From Pseudomonadota bacterium (lineage in GTDB: Bacteria; Myxococcota_A; Polyangia; Polyangiales; Polyangiaceae): a stretch of 64,000 bases of DNA. Of the stretch, positions 56,794-64,000 are shown in pieces; positions within the stretch are counted from its first letter, which is position 1; each line of letters begins with the position of its first letter. The notes beneath the pieces are model-generated. The model had not been told where the DNA came from and ran no database searches. It was given only the letters and a program-made list of their open reading frames with translations. Location of the stretch: assembly GCA_023423895.1 (NCBI GenBank), contig JAFAER010000142.1, forward strand, positions 1 to 64,000, in the 5' to 3' direction. A program made the position numbers and the translations under genes.

Positions 56794-59271
56794 TCACCTC
56801 ACGCGGGCCGTGCCCGGGTGGTCGGAGTAGCCCCCCCACTCGAGAAGCCGCCGCGCCGTCTCGTCGGGGCTCCCCCGCTGCGCTCCGCTCCCGTCGATCC
56901 AATCCGAACGCGCACGATCGCGCGTGACGAACAGGCCGATGTCTCTGGAGGGGTCGATGGTCGGCAGCACGTTCGACTGCGCCGCCAGGCGCGCCCCGTC
57001 GTTGGCGACGCCACTATGGAGCATCGGGGCTGGAAGGCCGAACGGGCCGCCGAAGACGGCCTGCTCCGGCCATGGCTTGTCGTCGAGCCAGAGCTCCCAC
57101 GAGACGGGCGTCGACGGCGGGTCGACGACGACGTCGAACCCCACGGGCGTCGACGGGCTCGTCCGCAGCGCGATGTCGACGCGTTCTCCGTCCTCCCGGA
57201 ACGCGTCACGACCGAGGTGGATCGGGCGGACGTCGAACGACCTCGGCCGCGTCTTCGGATCGCCGATGTGGATCGCGCCCGAGACTCGCCGTGAAGACGG
57301 GCCCCCCACGAAGCGCAGGTGCAGCGTCGGCGAGGTCGTCGACGCTGACGCGGACGCGGATGCACCACCCACGACGGGCGCGTTCGTCAGGGCCGCGTCG
57401 AGCCGTGCTCGCATCTCCGCGACGAGGTCCGGCCGCCGCGCCGCTACGTTGCGACGCTCCCCTGGATCCTCCGTGAGGTCGAACAGCGCGACCTCCGCGC
57501 CTGTTGCCGAGCTTGCCTCGTCGCGAAGGATCATCCGCCAGCGCCCGTGCATGATCGCGCGCGATCCGCGGCCTTCGGAGACGACGACCCGCTCCTCGGG
57601 CTCGTTCCGTCCGCCCGCGAGCGGCACGAGCGACCGTCCGCTCGTCTTCGCAGGCGCCTCGACACCGAGCAGATCGAGCACGGTCGGCGCGACGTCGATG
57701 CTGCGAACCCGTGTTTCGACCTCGGCGTCCGACGGCAAGAGGCCCGGCGCGGCGATGACGAGCGGGATCTTCGTCGTCTCCTCGAAGTTGCTCGTGGCGT
57801 CGTGCCGGCGAGCCTCGACATGCGCGGAAGACAGCGTGGCGCCGTGGCTCGAGGTGACGACGACGATCGTCCGATCGCGGAGCCCGGTCTCGTCCAGCGT
57901 CCGCAACAGCTTGCCGATCGCCTCGTCGGCCCTCGCAGCCGCAGCCATGTAGCGCCGCGCGCGCTCGTCCTTTGGGCCGTCGGGCGGCGGAGGCACCTTC
58001 TCGAGGTCGCTCGGGCGTGGTGCATACGGCTCGCGGAACGCGTCGATGTGCACGTACATGAAGAAGCGCGTGTCCTTGTTCTCGCGGAGCCATCTCGTCG
58101 CGGCCTCGGCCGCGTGGTCGCGATCGACGACGACGCGCTCGAACCCCAGGTCGACGCCGGCCGGAGCGGAGCCGTTCACGAAGGCAGCGGTCGCGACGTC
58201 GTGACGCCGGAGCACGAGCGGCAGCAGCGGCGGATCGGACGAGTAGAAGCGCGCCGCCTCCGCGGAACCGACGGTCGAGGAGGTCGTGCCGATCCCGAGC
58301 TCGCTCGAACGTGCTCCTGCCAGCAGCGCCAGCGTCCCGGGACGCGTCCACGCACCCGCGGAATACGTGCGCATGAAGCGCACGCCACGCTTCGCGAGCG
58401 CATCGAGCTCCGGCATGAGCCCAGGCAACTTCGGCAGCAGCGCCTCGAGCGGTGGCAGCAGCGCGGCACGTTTCGCTTCGTCTTCCACGCCGTGGAAGGA
58501 CGCGATCACGTCCGGGCGGAGCGCATCGACCACGACCCAGAGAACGTCGTACGGCACGCGCGGCGTCGTCTGCGCGAGCAGCGTCGGGTTGCCCCAGAGC
58601 GCGACCGGCGAACGAGCAGCCGTCGCGACGTGGGCCTGCGCGGTGCTCGTCGCGAGCCGCAGCTCGATCTCCTGTCCGGCAAACGCGGCGAGATCGCAGC
58701 TCTGCTCGGTCCAGCGGGAGGATGCGCTCGGCTCGAGGACGTGACGAAAGACGTCGTGCAACGCGCCTTTTCCGTCGCGCACGGAGACGGCGAACGTCGT
58801 CGCTTCCGTCGCGCCGTCGAGCAGACCTTCGGCAAACGTCAGTCGTGCTCCCCGAGGAACGTTTACCCGGAACGAAATGGCCCCCGGCGTGGAAGACACG
58901 AGCGCCTCGCGCCGATCGAAGCGCCCGTCGTCTGCACTCCCGCGCGCGATCGTCGCGACGAAACGTGCGGCGTCGCCGGAGAGTGGCAGGAACGGCGGCG
59001 TCATCCATCGCCGTTGCGCCGTCACGGCGTCCGCATGTGACATCTCGAATCGCGCGTCTTTCGCCAGCTCGACGAGACGGGCGGCGACGTCGTATTCGTC
59101 CGCGCGCGCCGGCGCCGCCCGCTCCGATCGAGCGATGCGCGTGACGTCCGCGCGTGCGGCGGCAACCTCCGCTCCTCCCCCGACACGCCACGCCACCAAA
59201 CACGCGACGAGCGCACACGCGAGCACGAGAGCCACCCCGGGGAGAGAGAGAGTGCTGCGCTCGCGGGTCAT
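56794..59271 (-). CDS. sulfatase/alkaline-phosphatase-fold protein with altered active site (2)
   Basis: An 825-residue protein starting at ATG 59271, which overlaps the stop of the neighbour (ATGA). A signal anchor lies at residues ~10-28 and an extra N-terminal domain to ~230. The sulfatase-like domain begins with VVDALRPD (first metal Asp is Asp249). The nucleophile position reads AWTRPGT (Thr309) rather than Cys/Ser-x-Pro-x-Arg, and the late metal pair is SSHG (Ser475 in place of Asp). The ~200-residue C-terminal beta-rich part has Ser/Ala-rich SASASAS. Formylglycine sulfatase activity is unlikely; a structural or metal-poor role is possible. Confidence 0.85.
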   Translation of the reverse strand: MTRERSTLSLPGVALVLACALVACLVAWRVGGGAEVAAARADVTRIARSERAAPARADEYDVAARLVELAKDARFEMSHADAVTAQRRWMTPPFLPLSGDAARFVATIARGSADDGRFDRREALVSSTPGAISFRVNVPRGARLTFAEGLLDGATEATTFAVSVRDGKGALHDVFRHVLEPSASSRWTEQSCDLAAFAGQEIELRLATSTAQAHVATAARSPVALWGNPTLLAQTTPRVPYDVLWVVVDALRPDVIASFHGVEDEAKRAALLPPLEALLPKLPGLMPELDALAKRGVRFMRTYSAGAWTRPGTLALLAGARSSELGIGTTSSTVGSAEAARFYSSDPPLLPLVLRRHDVATAAFVNGSAPAGVDLGFERVVVDRDHAAEAATRWLRENKDTRFFMYVHIDAFREPYAPRPSDLEKVPPPPDGPKDERARRYMAAAARADEAIGKLLRTLDETGLRDRTIVVVTSSHGATLSSAHVEARRHDATSNFEETTKIPLVIAAPGLLPSDAEVETRVRSIDVAPTVLDLLGVEAPAKTSGRSLVPLAGGRNEPEERVVVSEGRGSRAIMHGRWRMILRDEASSATGAEVALFDLTEDPGERRNVAARRPDLVAEMRARLDAALTNAPVVGGASASASASTTSPTLHLRFVGGPSSRRVSGAIHIGDPKTRPRSFDVRPIHLGRDAFREDGERVDIALRTSPSTPVGFDVVVDPPSTPVSWELWLDDKPWPEQAVFGGPFGLPAPMLHSGVANDGARLAAQSNVLPTIDPSRDIGLFVTRDRARSDWIDGSGAQRGSPDETARRLLEWGGYSDHPGTARVR

Positions 59272-61466
59272 CGCGTCCCTCGCGGAACGAGGTACCCGCC
59301 CTTCTGCTCCATCCGCGGGTCCTGGAGCATCCATGCCCATAGCTCCGCGCGGAGGCGCGCGACCTCGTCGCGATGCGCGCCGGCCACATCGTGCACCTCC
59401 GCGGGATCCGCGTCGGTATCGAAGAGGAAGTAACGAACGCCGGCGCGGGTCGGCACGTAGACGAGCTTCCAGCGTTCGTCGCGCACCATCCGATGCCGCG
59501 CCATCAGCGTGACGGGTTCCACCTCCTCGCGGAGAAGAATCTGCGACCGCTCCGGATCGAGCTCGGTCGACTCGCCGAGGCTCGGGTACGGGAGCCGGAG
59601 CTCGTCGGCGAGGCCCGCGACTTCGTCCGTGAGCCATGCCCCGCTCTCCGCATGGGCGAGCCGCGCGTCGAGCGCCTCGCCGCGGAGCGCGGGCGCGAGC
59701 GAGCGTCCGTCGAGATCGCCAGGCGGCGTGACGCCGGTGAGCTCGTAGAGCGTCGGCGCGAGATCCACGTCGCGGACGACGCTGCGCACGCGGCGGCCTT
59801 CGCGGGTGCTCCCCTTCCCTTTCGCAGCGGAATCGACGCGCGGGTCGAAGATGACGAGCGGCACGTGCGTGCCCTCGTCACCGAAGAGGTGAGCGCCGTT
59901 CCCCTGCCCTCGCCCGTGTTCGAAGATCTGCTCCCCGTGGTCGGCTGTAACGACGATGATGGTGCGCTCGGCGAGGTCGAGTCGCTCGAGCGTCCGGAGC
60001 ACGCGACCGACGGCGTCGTCGACGCTGGCGACGGCACCGTCATAGAGCCCCTGGATCTGCCGGATATCGCGGTCGTCGGGAGCGACCTCGGCACCGCTCC
60101 CGACCACGGGCGAGCCGAGATATTTGAAGCGGCCTCGATACGATCGATCCGTATACCTCGCGTGGTACGGAGCGGGCGCGGCATAGGGGAGCTGCGTCGC
60201 GGAGAAGAACACCGTCGCGAAGAACGGCTTATCCTTCATCGACCGGAGCGTCGCCTCGACATCGCCGGCGAGCAGCATCGGATCGGACGCCGTGGCGAGC
60301 TCGCGCATCGCCGGGAACATGCGCCTCCCGAGATGCGAGTGGAGCACGGGCAGGAGCGCGGTCTCGCGCTCGAGGACCTTTCGTCGGAGCACTTGCCGGA
60401 GGTCGGACGACGGAGCATCGATGCGCTCGAAGCCGAGCTGGAAGCGGCCGAAGACGTCGCCCGCGTGGTCGCTCACGGCAGCCGTCGCGTAGCCCGCCTC
60501 CGCGAACCGCGCGGGCAATGCATCGAGGTCGTTCATCCGCTGCTCGGCGGTCGGAAACATGGACCGGATGCCGTGATGATGGCCGTACCGACCAGTGAGC
60601 AGCGTCACCCATGACGGCGCCGTCCGTGGGATCGACGCGTAGGCGCGGTCGAAACGCGTCGACCGCGCGGCGAGCTCCGTCAGGTTCGGAGCGCGTCGTG
60701 GGTCGAGTCGATCGGCCCGCAACGCGCCGACCGAGAGCACGAGGACATTGAGCGGCCGGCCGTCGTCGGTCCGCGCGAGCGTCGTCGGCGTGCTCGAGCG
60801 CGACGCCTCCGATGCCCGGACGTCCGAGAACGAAGGCGCCGCGATCGCGAGCAAGGTGACCGGCGCGATGCTCCTTCGAGCGCCGCGCGCGAACACGCTC
60901 CGGAGTGACCGCTGCGCGGCGCTCAGATCCGCGATCAGGTCCAGGATGCGAGCCGGGCGAACGTAGACGACGGCAAGCCCCAGCGTCGTCAGGACGACGC
61001 CCCACGGGTGCAGCACGTCGGTCGCCAGCACCTGCACGGTCCGCCGGAGACCGCCTGCCGCGTACCAGCCGGCGACGTAGAGCTGCGGGCTGTCCGCCAT
61101 CGACCAACCGACGAGCGCGGCATGAAGTCCGGCGACCAGCAGCGCCGATTCGACGAACCGCGTCGCCGCCGATCGTCGTGCGAGCCGCGTCGAGGGATGC
61201 CGCAATCTGAGGAGGACCTCCGCGACGAGCCCGACGACGAGCCCCAGCGCAATCGCGACCGCGATGACGCCGAGCCTCATGCGCGACAGCTCCGCCGGAA
61301 ACCGATCCGTGATGAACGCATCGACGGCCTCGGCGCGACCGCGATCGCCGCCGGCGTCAATCGCGGAGAGACCGCTCACGTACGCCGCGCCGACGATCGG
61401 CGGAGATACGACCGCCGCGCGGATCCCGCGCGCAATCCGGTCGACGGCAGACGTTCTCCACAGCAC
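59268..61466 (-). CDS. sulfatase/alkaline-phosphatase-fold membrane protein with altered active site (1)
   Basis: A 732-residue protein from a GTG. Four predicted N-terminal membrane segments (about 15-32, 62-85, 105-125, 150-170) precede a periplasmic sulfatase-fold domain from ~235. The first metal Asp is replaced: VLSVGALRAD with Gly247 in the usual Asp place. The nucleophile position is Thr282 in RTAPSWVTLLTGRY. The late pair is intact (TADHGEQ, Asp509-His510). Thr nucleophiles occur in phosphatase or phosphotransferase members of this fold, but loss of the first Asp argues against normal two-metal chemistry. It is translationally coupled to the second sulfatase-fold gene. Confidence 0.88.
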   Translation of the reverse strand: MLWRTSAVDRIARGIRAAVVSPPIVGAAYVSGLSAIDAGGDRGRAEAVDAFITDRFPAELSRMRLGVIAVAIALGLVVGLVAEVLLRLRHPSTRLARRSAATRFVESALLVAGLHAALVGWSMADSPQLYVAGWYAAGGLRRTVQVLATDVLHPWGVVLTTLGLAVVYVRPARILDLIADLSAAQRSLRSVFARGARRSIAPVTLLAIAAPSFSDVRASEASRSSTPTTLARTDDGRPLNVLVLSVGALRADRLDPRRAPNLTELAARSTRFDRAYASIPRTAPSWVTLLTGRYGHHHGIRSMFPTAEQRMNDLDALPARFAEAGYATAAVSDHAGDVFGRFQLGFERIDAPSSDLRQVLRRKVLERETALLPVLHSHLGRRMFPAMRELATASDPMLLAGDVEATLRSMKDKPFFATVFFSATQLPYAAPAPYHARYTDRSYRGRFKYLGSPVVGSGAEVAPDDRDIRQIQGLYDGAVASVDDAVGRVLRTLERLDLAERTIIVVTADHGEQIFEHGRGQGNGAHLFGDEGTHVPLVIFDPRVDSAAKGKGSTREGRRVRSVVRDVDLAPTLYELTGVTPPGDLDGRSLAPALRGEALDARLAHAESGAWLTDEVAGLADELRLPYPSLGESTELDPERSQILLREEVEPVTLMARHRMVRDERWKLVYVPTRAGVRYFLFDTDADPAEVHDVAGAHRDEVARLRAELWAWMLQDPRMEQKGGYLVPRGTR

Positions 61467-61550
61467 GGCGGGATTATGGGCGATCCGTCACGGATTTCCT
61501 CGCGCTGCGAGAGCGTCGGGGACCACGCGCTCGGCAGAGCCGGCGAGCGC

Positions 61551-62153
61551 TCAGCGCCGGGACCGCTGGGCTTCCCACTCGCGCGCACGCGCCACGCGCG
61601 TGAGAGGGCGCGGTCCGGGATCGGCGGGAGCAAACCGGGCCGAGAGCGCCGCGATGTCCCGCGCGACCTCGGCGATGACGTGGCGCGGCAGATCCGACTC
61701 GGCGCGTTGCCCGACCGGCCCTTGGGCACGCTCGCAGAAGAACGTCCTGCATCCGAACGGGCGCGACGCATACACGAGGCAGCGACCGTCGTCGCCGAGC
61801 AGCGAGCAGCGCCGTTCGTCGCGGCCCTTCGATGTCGCGACGGGCAGCGTCCGCCGCTTCGGAAGCCCGCCGCGCGCCCGAATCGCGCGCTCGAGCTCTG
61901 CGACTTCGACGGCCGTCGGGTAAGGCTCGCGCCCGGTCACGCCGAACCGGCAGCAGTCCGTGCTGGCGTCGCAGCCCCAACCCTCGAGCTCGCAATCGAT
62001 GCGGGCGTAGAGCGCGCGCAGCTCGAGCAGCGGAGCGTGATCCGCGCCAGCGCCCTGCCGAGCCGCGCCCTCCGAGGGACCAGAAGACCCGAACGACGAT
62101 CCCGGCGATCCAGTAGAGCTGCGGCGACGACTCCCACGCATCGGCTTCCTCAT
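61551..62153 (-). CDS. YkgJ-family Cys-cluster protein (zinc/iron-chelating)
   Basis: A 200-residue protein from ATG 62153 (62138 is an alternative start). Residues 1-30 are a basic, Ser-rich extension. The core has DCELEGWGCDASTDCCRFG, then RCSLLGDDGRCLVY and PFGCRTFFC, the cysteine pattern of the YkgJ/Fe-S or zinc-binding family. Such proteins may ligate an iron-sulfur cluster or zinc; a physiological role is not established. It is divergent from the Memo-like gene with 51 bp between the starts. Confidence 0.85.
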   Translation of the reverse strand: MRKPMRGSRRRSSTGSPGSSFGSSGPSEGAARQGAGADHAPLLELRALYARIDCELEGWGCDASTDCCRFGVTGREPYPTAVEVAELERAIRARGGLPKRRTLPVATSKGRDERRCSLLGDDGRCLVYASRPFGCRTFFCERAQGPVGQRAESDLPRHVIAEVARDIAALSARFAPADPGPRPLTRVARAREWEAQRSRR

Positions 62154-62204
62154 ACCGCGCCCCCGTGGTTGGGAGGCAGCGAAAGATCCGTTAAACTGGC
62201 CATA

Positions 62205-63539
62205 GTGGCATCGGCTTCCTCTCGACCGCGCCTCCGTCCCATCGAGACCATCGTTGTCCAGGATCCACGCCTCGGGCGCGCGCTGATGTTGCGCGATACC
62301 CAGGGCGTGACGTCCTCGCATGCGGTGTTGCCCCTCGACGTCGTCCCCATCGTGGCCCGCTTCACCGGATCGCATACGTGCGAGGAGATCGCCCGGCACG
62401 CGACCATCGAGCTCGGTGAACGCGTCCCCGTCGACTTCGTCGTGAAGCTGGCGACCGAGCTCGAGGATGCGCTGTTCGTCGACGGCCCGCCCTATCGGCG
62501 CGAGCGCGCTCGCATCGAGCGCGACTTCGCCGCGGCCGCGGTGCGCGAAGCTTCACACGCCGGAGGCGCCTACCACGACGATCCGGTCGAGCTCTCGGAG
62601 TACATCGAGGTCGAGTGCCTCGGTATCCGCGAGCCGTCACCGAGCTCGAGGCGCAAACCGCGCGCTACGAAGGTGAACGGAGCGAACGGATCGACCGGCT
62701 CCACCACCAATGGCTCGACGACCACGAGCACGAAGAACGGCCGCGGGAATCTGGTCGCGCTCGTCGCCCCGCACATCGACCCGTGGCGCGGCGCGCGCTG
62801 TTACGGCGCTGCCTACAACGCGCTCGCCGCCGATCTCCCGGACGACGTCGATACGTTCATCCTGCTCGGCACGTCGCATGCGCCCATGCGCGAGCCGTTC
62901 GCGCTTTGCCGCAAGGCGTTCGCGACGCCGCTCGGCCCGATGGAAGCCGACGTCGAGTCGATCGACGCGCTCGCCACCGCGTGCGACTTCGACCCGTATG
63001 CCGATCAGTTCAATCACAAGCGAGAACATTCGCTCGAGTTCCAGGCAGTGTTCCTCCGGCACTTGCTCGGCAAGAAGTCGCCGAACCGGAAAGGACGCAT
63101 CATCCCGATCCTCGCCGGGCTCGGCGACTTCCAGCACTCGGGCGAATCGCCGTCCGACTCGAAATCGGTGACACGCTTCTTCGATGCAGTCCGCAAGGTG
63201 ATCGAACGGCGTCGTGCGGTCGTCATCGCGGGCGCGGACCTCGCCCACGTGGGCCCCCGGTTCGGCGATCCACGCCCGCTCGACGAAAGCGAGCGGTCGA
63301 GGCTCGACGTGACCGATCGCGACTCGCTCTCCCGCGCCGAGCGCGTCGACGCCGAGGCGTTCTGGGAGCACGTCGCGAGCGACCTCGAGACGCGGCGCGT
63401 ATGCGGGCTCGGGCCGATGTACTCCCTGCTACGCACCATCGAACGGGGCGCGCGCGGAGAGGTACGGCACTACGAGCAGACCGTCGACCCGGACGAAGGC
63501 TCGATCGTGAGCCACGCTGCCGTGGGGTTCTACGTTTGA
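62205..63539 (+). CDS. Memo-like protein (AmmeMemoRadiSam system protein B) with N-terminal extension
   Basis: A 444-residue protein from GTG 62205. Residues ~180-444 form the Memo domain: VAPHIDPWRGARCYGAA, LLGTSHAPMREPFA, REHSLEFQAVFLRHLLG and GADLAHVGPRFGD. Several conserved His/Cys/Asp positions of the Memo copper/iron-binding site seem present, including the His of HSLE and the Asp/His of GADLAH. The N-terminal ~140 residues (RPIETIVVQDPRLG to DALFVDGPPYRRER) are an added helical domain, and a Asn/Ser/Thr/Gly linker (about 145-182) joins the two. Usual bacterial members are about 270 aa. The next gene overlaps by TTGA. Confidence 0.85.
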   Translation: MASASSRPRLRPIETIVVQDPRLGRALMLRDTQGVTSSHAVLPLDVVPIVARFTGSHTCEEIARHATIELGERVPVDFVVKLATELEDALFVDGPPYRRERARIERDFAAAAVREASHAGGAYHDDPVELSEYIEVECLGIREPSPSSRRKPRATKVNGANGSTGSTTNGSTTTSTKNGRGNLVALVAPHIDPWRGARCYGAAYNALAADLPDDVDTFILLGTSHAPMREPFALCRKAFATPLGPMEADVESIDALATACDFDPYADQFNHKREHSLEFQAVFLRHLLGKKSPNRKGRIIPILAGLGDFQHSGESPSDSKSVTRFFDAVRKVIERRRAVVIAGADLAHVGPRFGDPRPLDESERSRLDVTDRDSLSRAERVDAEAFWEHVASDLETRRVCGLGPMYSLLRTIERGARGEVRHYEQTVDPDEGSIVSHAAVGFYV

Positions 63540-64000
63540 GCACCGACGTGGCGTTCGCCGAAGCCGCATCCTCCTGGCCCGCGTGTGCGATCCCGCCGCT
63601 CCCGCCCGAGCGCGGGTACGAGTCGACGGCGACCGCGGAGCTCCAGCCTCGGTACGAGGACATCGCGCAGGACGGGCGCGTGCAGTTGACGACGCTCATG
63701 CCCGGCCTCGGTGCCGTGTGGCGCGCGCTCGGCAGCTCGAAGAAGCTCGATGGCTTCCGCGCGCAGGGGATCCTTCCGATCTTGAGGCGGCTCGTCATCG
63801 TCGGCGAGCCCGGCCCGTTCTCGCCGGAGGTGCCGATCCAGTTCGAGGGGACCTGGCGCCTCGCCCGCGAGAGAGGCGGCGACCGGATCTTCGCGGACAT
63901 GTGGCTCGACGCGTTCGCGCCGAGCGGATCCATCCTCGCTCGCCCGAAGCCCGACGCGGAGCGCGTGCTCGTCGGGCGCGCCTACGCGGAGCATGTCGTC
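63536..64000 (+). CDS. hypothetical protein, 3' end outside window
   Basis: An open frame of 155 codons from TTG 63536 (overlapping the Memo-like stop, TTGA; GTG 63548 is an alternative) to the window end. The visible part contains PPERGYESTATAELQPRYEDIAQDG, which would place a strand-rich domain, and RRLVIVGEPGPFSPEVPIQFEG. I do not recognise the family. Proximity suggests it shares the Memo-like gene's transcript. The C-terminus is not visible. Confidence 0.7.
   Translation, partial: MSTDVAFAEAASSWPACAIPPLPPERGYESTATAELQPRYEDIAQDGRVQLTTLMPGLGAVWRALGSSKKLDGFRAQGILPILRRLVIVGEPGPFSPEVPIQFEGTWRLARERGGDRIFADMWLDAFAPSGSILARPKPDAERVLVGRAYAEHVV

Overview
The window is GC-rich DNA, about two-thirds G+C by eye, with strong third-position G/C bias. 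Its gene families point to a myxobacterium-like member of the Myxococcota. These include Hanks-type kinases with long Pro/Ser tails, many lipoproteins, several copies of the Myxococcus cysteine-rich repeat (TIGR02232/DUF4215), paired ECF sigma factors and an octahaem cytochrome. No rRNA, tRNA, CRISPR array, phage or insertion-sequence gene was seen. The genus cannot be fixed from this sequence alone.

Layout. 1-8.3 kb (+): the 3' part of a Ser/Thr kinase, an Hsp70-like ATPase, a J-like mini-protein and a membrane protein, then DUF1993, an HD-domain nucleotidase, a SpoU/TrmH methyltransferase and a TerB-like protein. 8.3-13.7 kb (-): ABC exporter, TerB-like protein, methyltransferase, Spy/CpxP-like lipoprotein and another lipoprotein, closely spaced. 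13.9-20.7 kb: a conserved hypothetical, an octahaem cytochrome overlapping a small membrane protein, an AlkZ-related protein, a lipoprotein and a PPK2 kinase. 20.8-26.3 kb: nitronate monooxygenase, a heptamer minisatellite with two hairpins, an esterase, FolB and two outer-membrane-type proteins.

26.4-45.6 kb is the most distinctive part. Two divergent ECF sigma genes each overlap a gene for a single-span membrane protein with a periplasmic TPR-like tail. The left pair continues into an outer-membrane-type gene. The right pair runs straight into a cluster of six predicted lipoproteins: four of 927-931 aa, each with five cysteine-rich modules alternating with beta-rich domains in nearly the same register, and two with von Willebrand A (vWA) domains carrying intact MIDAS motifs. 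The order is A-vWA1, a 617-bp gap, B-vWA2-C-D, a terminator-like hairpin, then a membrane-anchored protein with a TonB/AgmX-like C-terminus. I read this as a sigma-controlled cell-surface system. Its function is unknown.

45.6-64 kb: carotenoid oxygenase with a PadR regulator, a Cys-rich membrane protein, an AsmA-like giant protein, an ACT-domain protein, pirin, an RCC1-propeller lipoprotein, MgtE, two overlapping sulfatase-fold genes whose metal or nucleophile residues are altered in complementary ways, a YkgJ-type protein and, divergently, a Memo-like protein followed by a gene cut by the window end.

Start codons were chosen from protein family fit, signal peptides, ribosome binding sites and the frequent ATGA/TTGA overlaps. 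GTG and TTG starts are common here, so some starts may be off by a few codons.
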